Positions 53,495 to 62,005 of a DNA stretch of 64,000 bases are shown piece by piece. The notes under the pieces are model-generated. The model saw only the letters and a list, made by a program, of their open reading frames with translations, was not told the DNA's origin and searched no databases. Source of the stretch: Flavobacteriales bacterium UBA952 (lineage in GTDB: Bacteria; Bacteroidota; Bacteroidia; Flavobacteriales_D; Crocinitomicaceae); the NCBI GenBank assembly GCA_002293185.1, contig DBCS01000006.1:68329-132328 (forward strand), given 5' to 3'. Both the position numbers and the translations under genes were made by a program. Every line of letters begins with the position of its first letter. Position 1 is the stretch's first letter.

Positions 53495-54783
53495 AACACC
53501 TCATATTACTTGTTCTTGTCAGCAACATGACATTTGCTCAATGGAGCCCCGTGAAAACATTTTATTCTTCATCGCCTATTCAATCTATTACGGATTTCGA
53601 TTTTTTAAGTGAGCAAAAAGGATTTCTTATTTCATACAATAACAACAAAAGTACTTTTTACAGGACTACAAATGGTGGCATGTCCTGGGATTCTACTACT
53701 ACAGTAGATGGTTTCTTCAGAAGTGTTGTTATGGTAACAGATTCAATTATTTATACTGCCGGTAATGTGGAGATCAATCTTGGGACACCAAATGCTTATC
53801 AAAGCAAACAAATTTATCGTTCATTAAACGCTGGTCAGACTTGGACTCAACATGAAATATTCTCTACGCTTGGTCTTCTAGACAGAAATTGCATGGTGTT
53901 CACTAATGATAGCACTGGATTTGTGAGTTGTTATGCAGGAATGTATTTTACAAATGATTACGGCACGAATTGGACTTTATTAAATGCCACCTCCGGACAA
54001 TTCCCTGTTAATTTAGGTTCGGAAATAGCTACTTTTTACAACAATGACGTGTATTTAACGAATACAACTTCCCTTGCTTCTCAAACAAACACGCTTGATT
54101 GTTATGGGATTGGAGGCGTTGGATTTACGAGTTCATACGGAGATACCTTGATACGAACAAACAATTGTAATGATGGATGGGGAAATACGTTACGCGCGCT
54201 AACAATTTCCGAACTTGGTGGTAGCACATCGGTTATTCACTTTTTAGACCAAGGCATTTCAGATGTGGCCATCAATGCAAGCGGAATATACGCAGTTAGC
54301 CAAAATCCATTACGAAGCATGGATGGTGGTCAAAGTTTTTTCAGACAAGCGTGTACATTACCTTCGGATTCCTTACTTTTTTTTACACGAATTGAATTTA
54401 TCGACAACGATATCGCCTACGCTTTGGCTGTGAACCAAGATTCCGGGATGATCAAGTTGCTCAAAACTACAAACGCAGGCGGCATCACAACAAATTATGT
54501 CACTCAACCGCTCCAAAATGTCGGTGGAATAGAAGACAATGCAAACAATCCAATTCAAATTTCTCCTAACCCCTCTACAAATGGTGTTTTCGATGTTTCT
54601 GGCATCCAAACAGTAGATGCAACACTTTTTGTTTACAATGAAATTGGGCAAATTGTGTATCACGCTGTATTAGTAGGAAACGGAAAACAATCAATTGATC
54701 TCGCAAATCAAGCACCTGGTGTGTATTTTGCGCATGTATCGCAAGGTGATCAGCAATGGGTAAAGAAGTTGGTGGTGAGGTAG
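53491..54783 (+). CDS. T9SS-exported protein with BNR/YCF48-like propeller repeats
   Basis: 430 residues with a signal peptide (MKHLILLVLVSNMTFAQ). The repeats FYRTTNGGMSWDSTTTVDG, IYRSLNAGQTWTQHEIF, YFTNDYGTNWTLLN and SMDGGQSFFRQA have the Asp-box-like S/TxDGGxxW pattern of a BNR/YCF48-type propeller. The last 75 residues (ISPNPSTNGVFDVSGI...APGVYFAHVSQGDQQWVKKLVV) form a type A T9SS sorting domain. It overlaps the 1302-residue protein gene by 4 bp, so both are co-expressed and probably exported together. Confidence 0.8.
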   Translation: MKHLILLVLVSNMTFAQWSPVKTFYSSSPIQSITDFDFLSEQKGFLISYNNNKSTFYRTTNGGMSWDSTTTVDGFFRSVVMVTDSIIYTAGNVEINLGTPNAYQSKQIYRSLNAGQTWTQHEIFSTLGLLDRNCMVFTNDSTGFVSCYAGMYFTNDYGTNWTLLNATSGQFPVNLGSEIATFYNNDVYLTNTTSLASQTNTLDCYGIGGVGFTSSYGDTLIRTNNCNDGWGNTLRALTISELGGSTSVIHFLDQGISDVAINASGIYAVSQNPLRSMDGGQSFFRQACTLPSDSLLFFTRIEFIDNDIAYALAVNQDSGMIKLLKTTNAGGITTNYVTQPLQNVGGIEDNANNPIQISPNPSTNGVFDVSGIQTVDATLFVYNEIGQIVYHAVLVGNGKQSIDLANQAPGVYFAHVSQGDQQWVKKLVVR

Positions 54784-54821
54784 GGAAAAGAAAGATTAAA
54801 GATGACAACTAAAACAATAAA

Positions 54822-55352
54822 ATGACACAATCTAAAATGAACAGTCTCGGATATTTAGATGGGGATTTTAAAATCAAAATAGTTTTTGAAGAAGGTGAAA
54901 ATACATTCGAAGAATTTGAAGATATTTTTAGATTTTTAAATGAGTTTGACAAACTCTATTTTCAATATACCAATGAAATGCCATATCAACGGCATGTGAG
55001 AAAATTCAAAAAAACCCAAGTCGTTTCTTTCACGAAACAATCCCCACTTGAAATTTTTGCATTTATAGAAAAAAACTGGTTTGAAATACTATTATTCTTA
55101 CTAGCTACAAATCGTCAAACAATAATTTTAAATGTAAAGCAATATTATCAAGACTTTGACAGACTCATTGACTCCATTGAAGAAAATTTCAGAGAAATCG
55201 TAGAGGATTTTGAAAATTTTGAAATGGAAGAACTAATCAAGTTCATAAGGTGGTTTGACAATTTAACTGTTGAACAGAAAAATAGCATTGTCCGGCTTTT
55301 GAAACGCTACCAAAAAGTAATGGGCAAAATTAAAAAACTGATCAAAAGCTAA
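54822..55352 (+). CDS. Hypothetical protein with one hydrophobic helix
   Basis: 176 residues; an alternative ATG lies at 54837. The N-terminal half is beta-rich (FKIKIVFEEGENTFEEFEDIF), followed by a membrane-like helix (NWFEILLFLLATNRQTIIL, about 85-103) and a charged helical tail ending KKLIKS. No family was recognised. It starts 39 bp after the T9SS gene but looks different in composition and probably belongs to the next cargo segment. Confidence 0.5.
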   Translation: MTQSKMNSLGYLDGDFKIKIVFEEGENTFEEFEDIFRFLNEFDKLYFQYTNEMPYQRHVRKFKKTQVVSFTKQSPLEIFAFIEKNWFEILLFLLATNRQTIILNVKQYYQDFDRLIDSIEENFREIVEDFENFEMEELIKFIRWFDNLTVEQKNSIVRLLKRYQKVMGKIKKLIKS

Positions 55353-55526
55353 ACTATTGAGATCTCTATCGATATAGCAAATTATTAAGAAGAAAATCTA
55401 TATATCCTCCATTTCGTAGAATTCTTAATTATTGCTTAACATAAGTATTACATCATTCAGATGAAGTATAATACACAACTTTAAATCCTGGTTTAAGTAA
55501 ATTATAACTTCATTAAACACTAATAG

Positions 55527-55766
55527 ATGCAACATTTCGAATGTAAATTTGAGAAATGTGTCCAATTCGCAATGGAGACAATCGTACAAGCAAATGATTC
55601 ATGTGAATTCAAGGTAATAAGAATTGATAATCCTAAACTATTAAAAGAACATCAAGGCAGATTTACTCAATACGGTATTTATCAAAATAAAAATGTAATT
55701 GGTTATTTAGAAACATTCGTTGAGCATAATTTTAAGTATGTTGAAATCTACACAACGCCTATTTAA
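55527..55766 (+). CDS. Small hypothetical protein upstream of the RES-domain gene
   Basis: 79 residues, soluble, no known motif. Beta-strand-like segments alternate with charged stretches (CEFKVIRIDNPKLL, YGIYQNKNVIGYLETF, FKYVEIYTTPI). Its place 184 bp before a RES-domain toxin-like gene makes it a possible antitoxin or immunity partner, but it lacks the Xre-type HTH seen in usual RES partners. Coding status is moderately likely. Confidence 0.4.
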   Translation: MQHFECKFEKCVQFAMETIVQANDSCEFKVIRIDNPKLLKEHQGRFTQYGIYQNKNVIGYLETFVEHNFKYVEIYTTPI

Positions 55767-55950
55767 AAAATCTTAATTGATTTACAAGGTTGTTTAAATT
55801 CACCATTAAATAGCTTGAATCGATTTTGAATGATTCATTACAAAAATTTGACGCTAACGGAAGAATCTTTATGTTTTGAAAGCTCGAGATTAAAAATTGA
55901 ATGATCATGAATAAAACGAATGAAGACATTAATCTGCTAAAAAAATAATT

Positions 55951-56658
55951 ATGAATTTTTGGGAAGATTTTGGGTTTTTTAAAAACTCGGTAGTGTCTAT
56001 GTCTGGTTATTATACACAAATAGACCATTCAAAACCAATTTATAGAGCAAGAAAAAAGGATTTTAAGAATATAGATGACCCTAAAAACCTCACTTACGTT
56101 CCAATAGAAAAATGCAATAAAATAGGTCGTGCGAATATCCCTTATCATCCTGTCTTTTATGGATCATTTGACCCAGCTTGCGCAGTGGCTGAAATTAAAG
56201 TTAATAACGAAGTTGTTATATTAACGGAATGGCAATGGAAAGAAAGCTCCAAAATAAGAACAAAATTATTTGCGAAAATTAAACATAGTGATTCTCTGAA
56301 AAGATTTAATATTCAAACAATAGAAGAATATCATGCGGGAATAGAAAATCTTAAAGGTCCAATTGAAAAAAATAATCTGATAAAAGAAATGTTGATTGAC
56401 TCAGCACATCTCTCGGATTTATTCCTAATTGAAGATGATTATTTTGCAAGTGCAATTTTAGGGTACGAAGAAATGTACCGTACAAGAATAAGTACTGTAG
56501 AAAACACAGATGCAATCATTTATCCCAGTATTGTTTCGAAACATGATGTTAATATCGCCATTCATCCCGAAATTGTTGACGAATATTTAGAGCTTAAAAA
56601 AATATGGGAGCTAAATTCAAGTGATTTAGAAGACTTAAGGTTAATTTGGGAGTCTTAA
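55951..56658 (+). CDS. RES-domain protein (NAD+-consuming toxin type)
   Basis: 235 residues. The RES fold signature is visible: IYRAR (Arg32), GRANIPYHPVFYGSFDPACAVAEIK (Tyr70, Glu81) and a late Ser in IIYPSI. RES toxins degrade NAD+ and normally pair with an Xre/MbcA-type antitoxin; none is adjacent. This RES domain is embedded in a longer protein than the classic 150-residue toxin, as in a subclass with extended N- and C-termini. Frame intact. Confidence 0.72.
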   Translation: MNFWEDFGFFKNSVVSMSGYYTQIDHSKPIYRARKKDFKNIDDPKNLTYVPIEKCNKIGRANIPYHPVFYGSFDPACAVAEIKVNNEVVILTEWQWKESSKIRTKLFAKIKHSDSLKRFNIQTIEEYHAGIENLKGPIEKNNLIKEMLIDSAHLSDLFLIEDDYFASAILGYEEMYRTRISTVENTDAIIYPSIVSKHDVNIAIHPEIVDEYLELKKIWELNSSDLEDLRLIWES

Positions 56659-57115
56659 ATCGTGAGTTTTCTGGAGATTAAGGTAAATCACATGAAAAGT
56701 TTACAAATCCATTGGAATTTTACGGTAAAATCAACGGAAATACTCGGAATTTTCAACAAAAACTGGAATCTTGATGTAGTTTCATGGGGATTTCCATTAA
56801 ATTCTAAGGAATGACCCGAAAAAAGTTCTCAAATACAAGGCAAACGTACTTGATTCGCTAGAAAAACAGCTGCAGGACCAGCGAATCTCTACTAATCATC
56901 CCAAATTTAACGATCAACTCCTACCCTGTTTTCGACTCATGTTATAATTAGCGTGCTAAATCTTCATTTCATTAAGTTCTGTTGCAAATAATCCTTTCGG
57001 AAAATGCACTTGAACGTTATTTTGGTATAAATACTAATTAATTCGGGTATTTATACCATTGGATTGGTGGTGGGGAGTGTGTATATTGCATTTTACTCCA
57101 CTTACAAATAAGTAA
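56659..57115. other. Gene-poor stretch with an inverted repeat, before the hsdS relic
   Basis: 457 bp without a convincing frame. A perfect 11-bp inverted repeat, GGTATAAATAC (57024-57034) and GTATTTATACC (57047-57057), flanks a 12-nt loop. It could be an operator or a hairpin left from a lost gene. GATTAAGGTAAATCAC at about 56683 only weakly resembles the 47-bp repeat start. Confidence 0.4.
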
Positions 57116-57345
57116 GCATTTATAAATAAGGTGGATTCTAAATACCTAAGCAAATGGGGGAAATTGAACAAGAAGAATTTGAAGATAGCTAAACCGATGT
57201 TAATTGAACGACAAATGATTGCAGCCATACTTTCTATGGTGGATGACGGATCAAAACTATTGAAACAAAAATTAACTGTCCTAACCGATCAGAAAAAAGC
57301 TTAATGCAGAAGTTGTTGACGGGGGAAGATAGTGTTAAAAAAAGA
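57116..57345 (+). pseudogene. C-terminal relic of a type I restriction specificity gene (hsdS)
   Basis: The frame reads FINKVDSKYLSKWGKLNKKNLKIAKPMLIERQ then MIAAILSMVDDGSKLLKQKLTVLTDQKKA-stop. A one-base shift at about 57301 restores LMQKLLTGEDSVKK. Together these are the usual HsdS tail: the KxLxPLxEQ-type segment, the central coiled coil and the KKGLMQxLLTG ending. No start, no hsdM and no hsdR are near, so it is a frameshifted remnant of a lost type I system. Confidence 0.72.
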
Positions 57346-57347
57346 AT

Positions 57348-57635
57348 ATGGAATTAAAAGAGTTTGTATCGAATACAATCAAACAGATCGCAGACGGTTT
57401 GCAAGAAGCCAATGCATACATCAAGGAAAAAGGTGGTGAAGGCGTAGAAAATGGTTATAAACGTATTATGTTTGATGTCGCTGTTACAACAACTGACGAG
57501 GATAAAAGTGGGGCTGGAGGAAAGATTACAGTAGCAAAAATCTTTAATGCCGGTGCTGAGACCGAAAACACAACTAACAAGACTCAATTCAGTAGAGTAG
57601 AGTTTAATACCTTAATTCACGTAAAGACTAATTAA
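57348..57635 (+). CDS. Trypco2 family protein (trypsin-co-occurring domain 2)
   Basis: 95 residues. LKEFVSNTIKQIADGLQEAN, IMFDVAVTTTDEDKSGAGGKITVAKIF and a final SRVEFNTLIHVKT match the small alpha-beta trypco2 pattern (a helix, then a four-stranded sheet). These domains are found with trypsin-like proteases or NTP-dependent conflict systems; their role is unclear. Here it opens a three-gene run with a four-helix membrane protein (2 bp apart) and a CD-NTase (10-bp overlap). No protease gene adjoins it; the nearest is 17 kb away (40315). Confidence 0.7.
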   Translation: MELKEFVSNTIKQIADGLQEANAYIKEKGGEGVENGYKRIMFDVAVTTTDEDKSGAGGKITVAKIFNAGAETENTTNKTQFSRVEFNTLIHVKTN

Positions 57636-57637
57636 TT

Positions 57638-58399
57638 ATGGCTAAGCAAGTTCCTCAAAAAAAGACTTTTGATTTTGTTACTCAACTTGACGCTGTTGGC
57701 AAATGGCTTATTTGGCTTATTTTATTAATGTCCGTAATACCACTTTTTGTAACAAAAAAAGATGCTCAAGGGATCTTAGATTTTTTTGAATGGTTGCTAA
57801 TAATTTTGATTCCATGTGAATTTGTCTTGTCAATTATTAAATCTCATTATCTTTTGCCGAAAGCCGAAAGAGAACGTAGATATGATGCTTTAGATAATGC
57901 GTTTGGATCCAAATTCTCTATACAAAGCTCAAAAGAGTATTTTACGAATGATGAAATTCCCACTGGCGTGAAAAAGTTAGGAGTGAATCTCTTCCAAAAT
58001 GTGTTTTATACAACACGTTTATCTGATAGAATGATGGTGGGTTATTTCGTAAAGTCATCAATATTTGGTATAACAATAATTTCAATGGGTATTTATGGGA
58101 TTAAGAATAGCCCAATAATGCTTCCTTTTCTTCAATTCATGTTCTCAGCAACAGTGTTTGGCGATTTGATAAAATTCCACATGTATCATCGTGAAAATAA
58201 TAGAATATTGGAAGAAATTAAAGTTTCATTCCAGAATTCACCGAATGATTCAACCATACTCAAAGAGTACTTTGATTACGAAACAAATATATCATGGGGT
58301 CAAGTATTGATTAGTAATCGTGTTTACAATAAATACAATGATGCTTTAGAAAAAGAATGGCAACAAGTTAAAACTAAATATAATTTAAATGACAAGTAG
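57638..58399 (+). CDS. Four-TM membrane protein, candidate S-4TM-type CBASS effector
   Basis: 253 residues. Four membrane helices are predicted: about 23-42 (WLIWLILLMSVIPLFV), 49-70 (FFEWLLIILIPCEFVLSII), 130-154 (GYFVKSSIFGITIISMGIYG) and 160-180 (MLPFLQFMFSATVFGDLI), with a charged 60-residue linker between pairs and a helical C-terminus. This two-plus-two layout resembles S-4TM/SLATT-type effectors that lie next to CD-NTases. The CD-NTase gene overlaps its end by 11 bp. Membrane permeabilisation on nucleotide binding is the expected role, inferred from context. Confidence 0.62.
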   Translation: MAKQVPQKKTFDFVTQLDAVGKWLIWLILLMSVIPLFVTKKDAQGILDFFEWLLIILIPCEFVLSIIKSHYLLPKAERERRYDALDNAFGSKFSIQSSKEYFTNDEIPTGVKKLGVNLFQNVFYTTRLSDRMMVGYFVKSSIFGITIISMGIYGIKNSPIMLPFLQFMFSATVFGDLIKFHMYHRENNRILEEIKVSFQNSPNDSTILKEYFDYETNISWGQVLISNRVYNKYNDALEKEWQQVKTKYNLNDK

Positions 58400-59192
58400 T
58401 TTAAATACTTATTTATTAGGCTTGGCATCAAGTTTTTTTATTAGCCATGGTTCGACGGAACGTAATCAAATTATAAATTCGATAGTCACTCTCCAAAGTC
58501 GTTTAAATAGTTTTTTTGGTACGGATGTTAAAGCAATAAAAATCTTTGGGTCATGGGATAGAGATACAACTCTACCAAGAAAATATGACTTCTATTCCGA
58601 TGTTGATATTATGATCATTTTTGATCACGAAAATCTAAACAAAACAGCTGAGACGTATAGAACATGGCTAAAGACTTTTGCCGAGCAAAAATATTCTTCA
58701 TCAATTGTACAAAAGGATTTTCCAACAGTACGATTAGACATGAATCATATTACTTTTGACCTTATACCTACAAGGGTAACCAATATTCTTAACATAATTG
58801 AAATACACTACATACCTGATAGTGGAAACAATTGGATGACTACCGAGCCATTTAAATTCACCCAAAAAGTTAAAGATAAACACTCAGAAAAAAACTACAT
58901 TGTTAAGCCCGTTCTGAGACTTATAAAAGCATGGAATATTCAAGCTGGATACCCATTTGATTCCTACTTATTAGAAAAGGAAATATTAGAAAAAACTCCA
59001 TGGTTCTGGAATAATTCTGTGGAACATGCTTTTTATGCTGCGTGTAATAGTCTTTGTACTTATTCAGGAAACAACACTCAAAATACTAAGGTTCAAACCC
59101 TTCAAAATGCCATCGGCAAAGTAATGTTATATTTGGATATTGGTGACGTTTCAACTGCAAAGTATTGGTTGCATAAAGTTTTACCCCGTTAA
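58389..59192 (+). CDS. CD-NTase/SMODS nucleotidyltransferase (CBASS-type)
   Basis: 267 residues. The polymerase-beta-fold active site is visible: FGSWDRDTTLPRKYDFYSDVD with Gly54-Ser55 and the metal-binding pair Asp71 and Asp73, and a third Asp124 in ITFDLIPT. PVLRLIKAWN and the helical C-terminal part fit the CD-NTase/SMODS family, which makes cyclic oligonucleotide signals on phage infection. It overlaps the four-TM gene, so the pair (with trypco2) reads as a CBASS-like operon. No Cap2/Cap3 ubiquitin-like genes are present. The reaction product cannot be read. Confidence 0.75.
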   Translation: MTSSLNTYLLGLASSFFISHGSTERNQIINSIVTLQSRLNSFFGTDVKAIKIFGSWDRDTTLPRKYDFYSDVDIMIIFDHENLNKTAETYRTWLKTFAEQKYSSSIVQKDFPTVRLDMNHITFDLIPTRVTNILNIIEIHYIPDSGNNWMTTEPFKFTQKVKDKHSEKNYIVKPVLRLIKAWNIQAGYPFDSYLLEKEILEKTPWFWNNSVEHAFYAACNSLCTYSGNNTQNTKVQTLQNAIGKVMLYLDIGDVSTAKYWLHKVLPR

Positions 59193-59348
59193 TAAACAAA
59201 GGATGCTTTGGAGTAATGTTTGGGATCGTATTTGGATATCTACTTTCATGTAGGTTTAAGAAGCTATATTACACTTTTTCAAATTTATAGTATAACATTG
59301 AAATTAAAAGCTGTAATTTGAATGGATTAATGACTTCCCTGTAACAGA

Positions 59349-60029
59349 CTACAAAATAGGGTAAATAGATTTCACCTTTTCTTCAACTTTAACTATACGA
59401 ATTTCAATGCCTGAAATTGTTTGTGATCTGATTAATTTCTCTCGCCCTGCAACCTTTTCTTTTTCAAAATCAAAGTATGCATAAGCGATTTCATGAAATA
59501 ATTGTGTTAAGGACCAGCTCATAGGAAAAAATGTACTTGTTCCTGGTTTTTCAATCCATTCTTTCGTCTTTTGATTAAAAAATTGAAATCTTGCTTGAAA
59601 CACGCCTAATTCATTTTTACATAGAATTTCTATTAATTTAATTCGACGTGGGTCGTAAAAATGTACTCCACTTAATACTCCCTTTTTAATGGATCCTATT
59701 GTTGCATGTTGAACACATTTTATAAATTCAATAGGATAACCCTTTATTGAAGTTGTAACAATACCCTGATTTGATAATTCAGAAATCCAATTTTCTTCAC
59801 AAATTTTCATTGCCCGCTTGTGATTCAAATGATTGTAGTTTTTCCAAAGTGTCGAATATTTTTTTAATGCCCGTATAGAATTATAAGGGCCATTAGTTCT
59901 GGAATTGCTTGGAAAAGGATAGTTAGATTTAATTTTAAATACTCTAGGTCCAGCAGATAAATCACTTGGATCCAAAGAATGCATATTCTCATTGAGGAAA
60001 TAATAATGATATTCAATTAGATCTTCCAA
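59349..60029 (-). CDS. Free-standing EndoU-like nuclease
   Basis: 226 residues. The C-terminal half matches bacterial EndoU: QHATIGSIKKGVLSGVHFYDPRRIKL carries His108, His123 and a Lys at 131, and KPGTSTFFPMSWSLTQLFHEIAYAYFD carries the conserved STFFPxxW block. EndoU domains are mostly tips of secreted polymorphic toxins; this one has no signal or delivery domain, and no immunity gene is apparent. The N-terminal 100 residues are unknown. It lies on the strand opposite the CBASS-like operon and 216 bp from the DUF3987 gene. Confidence 0.6.
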   Translation of the reverse strand: MEDLIEYHYYFLNENMHSLDPSDLSAGPRVFKIKSNYPFPSNSRTNGPYNSIRALKKYSTLWKNYNHLNHKRAMKICEENWISELSNQGIVTTSIKGYPIEFIKCVQHATIGSIKKGVLSGVHFYDPRRIKLIEILCKNELGVFQARFQFFNQKTKEWIEKPGTSTFFPMSWSLTQLFHEIAYAYFDFEKEKVAGREKLIRSQTISGIEIRIVKVEEKVKSIYPIL

Positions 60030-60228
60030 CTAGAATGATATTTTAGAAATAGTGGACATTTAGAAAAAACTTAAATTACTATTTTGAAGTGCATAATTCT
60101 GCTTTCAACTAATAAGGTAGTTTGGGAGAAGAGCATCTTTTCCAGTAAACAATAATACTATTGACAGAACAAAAGCCAATTAAAATTATAATTAATTCTT
60201 AAAATCTACTTTTCTGGGATCCCCAATG

Positions 60229-60258
60229 TTCATTTATTCATTTGTTCAATGTTCACCG
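60229..60258 (-). repeat. Right copy of the 30-bp inverted repeat at the DUF3987 stop
   Basis: Identical in reverse complement to 34522-34551. It covers the final codons GEH, the stop and 17 bp beyond. It defines the inner boundary of the mobility block: everything between the two copies is cargo. Confidence 0.65.
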
Positions 60259-61634
60259 CTTACTGGTTTGAACACTTTGCGGTAATTTGCTTTGGTAATG
60301 CGTTCGAATTGGCCACCTAATAAGTAGCGGCGGACAGATGACGGTGACATGCCGAATTGCTTTCCTGCTTCGAGTGCTTGGGCCCAACTGAATTCATTGG
60401 GTAGGTCGGCGAAAAAGCGTTGCTGCTTTGCTTGTGTTTGGATGATTTTACTTCCATCTTTCATATCGGCGATGAGCATATTGGCGTGGTAGAGTAGCGT
60501 TAGGCAGATCTTTTTGGCAATTACTAAATCTGCTTGTTGTATTTTGACTGTATGCTGGTTTTTTCGTTTCTTAAAATCGTAATAGCGCACCATACTCATG
60601 ACCATCGCGATGCGAAAACTAATGAGGCCGAGGCGGTGAATGGTAGCTAAAATAGGAACACCTGAACCTCGATGAGCAACCTCGGTTACTTCACGAAAAA
60701 AGGCAATAAAATCAGTTTGTTGTTCGGGTTGGAAATACAGTTGTATGGGTTCGGGTTGTGCTTTGAGAAATTGGTACATTTCATGAACCAGCTGTCCCAA
60801 TTCACGAAAAGAGTGTCCCGGATCTGTCCCATTGTGGGCAAATACGTCCCGGAAACTTGGGACAGCTGGAAACGAATAAAACATGAAACGACTAAACAGT
60901 CCGTTTTCGGTGTTTGGTATCAGCCGAAAAACCTGTCCGCGTGTCCCGGTAAGTAGTACAGATAGTCTTGGATGTTCTACCGCAAAGTGTTCGCGGTTCT
61001 GCCGGCGTTGCATCTCTACTGGTTCATGATGAAATGCGCCGCGTAGTACATCACTGAAATTTCCCCAGTCTTGCGCTAAGGCGTTGGCAAGAGTGTCGGC
61101 TTCTGTTGAGAAGAGAATTCCTGCGCCGTCGTTTTCACTAAGGGTTTGTACGACCGAACTTGCACTATTGTTGGCAGGAATAAAAAGCAGTTTATATGGT
61201 GGTTCTTTCAGTTGAGCAAGATCCTGGTCTTTGTTCTTGATCTTCTCTTTTTTGAGTTCTTCGAATGCTTGTTTGGCCAAGCGTGTCTCTTCCAATAGCA
61301 TTTTATGGATTTCCATGCCGATGAGGCGAGTCCAACTCAGCACACCTTTCCCTGAACCTGCTGGTGCTTCAATAAACGTGTAGAGATTTGGAGAAACCCA
61401 TTTGCGGTCATAGAAGCCAATCACATTTGGCATGCAACCCGATAAAACAGTGATTGAGCCGAGTAATAAGATGTCTCGTTCATACGGATTAGTGATGTTT
61501 TCAAATAAATACTTGAGTGGCTCGGGCAAATGCTCGTATATGTCATTAGGCAAAGTAGCGCAAAGCTCATCTTGGTATTGCGGCAATAAGAACAAATCTT
61601 CTTCTTGCTCGATAGTGTATGGTTTGGTGTGCAT
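60246..61634 (-). CDS. DUF3987 family ATPase of the mobility block
   Basis: 462 residues. A P-loop, EAPAGSGKGVLSW (about residue 90), sits ahead of a RecA-like core; LLFSTEADTLANALAQDWGNFSDVLRGAFHHEPV and LSVLLTGTRGQVFRLI match the DUF3987 family. These proteins accompany tyrosine recombinases and HTH proteins in Bacteroidota islands and are related to primase/helicase proteins of satellites. The C-terminal region contains a small HTH-like part (SWAQALEAGKQFGMSPSSVRRYLL). Likely replication or mobilisation function; not proven. Confidence 0.78.
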   Translation of the reverse strand: MHTKPYTIEQEEDLFLLPQYQDELCATLPNDIYEHLPEPLKYLFENITNPYERDILLLGSITVLSGCMPNVIGFYDRKWVSPNLYTFIEAPAGSGKGVLSWTRLIGMEIHKMLLEETRLAKQAFEELKKEKIKNKDQDLAQLKEPPYKLLFIPANNSASSVVQTLSENDGAGILFSTEADTLANALAQDWGNFSDVLRGAFHHEPVEMQRRQNREHFAVEHPRLSVLLTGTRGQVFRLIPNTENGLFSRFMFYSFPAVPSFRDVFAHNGTDPGHSFRELGQLVHEMYQFLKAQPEPIQLYFQPEQQTDFIAFFREVTEVAHRGSGVPILATIHRLGLISFRIAMVMSMVRYYDFKKRKNQHTVKIQQADLVIAKKICLTLLYHANMLIADMKDGSKIIQTQAKQQRFFADLPNEFSWAQALEAGKQFGMSPSSVRRYLLGGQFERITKANYRKVFKPVSGEH

Positions 61635-61636
61635 GA

Positions 61637-62005
61637 TTAACGACTTAAAGGTTTATCCTGCACATATCGCAATGCTTGGCGATGAATATTTTTCTCTTGC
61701 TCGTGCTTTCCAGCATTGAGCCATTCTTCTAAATCGCCTCTTCGAAATAGAATCTTCTTTCCATTCTTGTAGAACGGGATCTTTCTTCTACTCGTCATGG
61801 AGTATAAAGTCTGTTTGGCAATATGCAGAAATTCCGCAGCCTGGGTGGCATTGAGTACTTCTGCTTTTTGATTGTTCTCTGCCAGTTCTGTAACTGACGT
61901 TTCTTGATGCTGTTCTAATGCTGTTTGAACAGCTTCATTCACCAACTCTGTGATGAATGCTTGTAAATGAGTAATACTTTCTTTCATATAGATTTGTTTA
62001 CTCAC
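61637..62005 (-). CDS. Excisionase-family helix-turn-helix protein
   Basis: 122 residues; the HTH_17-type domain is VLNATQAAEFLHIAKQTLYSMTSRRKIPFYKNGKKILFRRGDLEEWLNAG (about 49-98), preceded by a helical, acidic segment. Its stop is 2 bp before the DUF3987 start, so the two are co-transcribed. The 217 bp before it up to the integrase stop contain nothing clear, though they likely hold its promoter. Probably a directionality factor or regulator for the element. Confidence 0.8.
   Translation of the reverse strand: MSKQIYMKESITHLQAFITELVNEAVQTALEQHQETSVTELAENNQKAEVLNATQAAEFLHIAKQTLYSMTSRRKIPFYKNGKKILFRRGDLEEWLNAGKHEQEKNIHRQALRYVQDKPLSR

Noticed and set aside
57034..57228. 64-codon minus-strand frame before the trypco2 gene
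   Set aside because: It overlaps the plus-strand hsdS relic, which has a clear family match, and has no motif of its own.
57348..57635. Functional pairing of the trypco2 gene with the trypsin-like gene at 40315
   Set aside because: They are 17 kb apart in different cassettes; the immediate neighbours of the trypco2 gene are the four-TM and CD-NTase genes.
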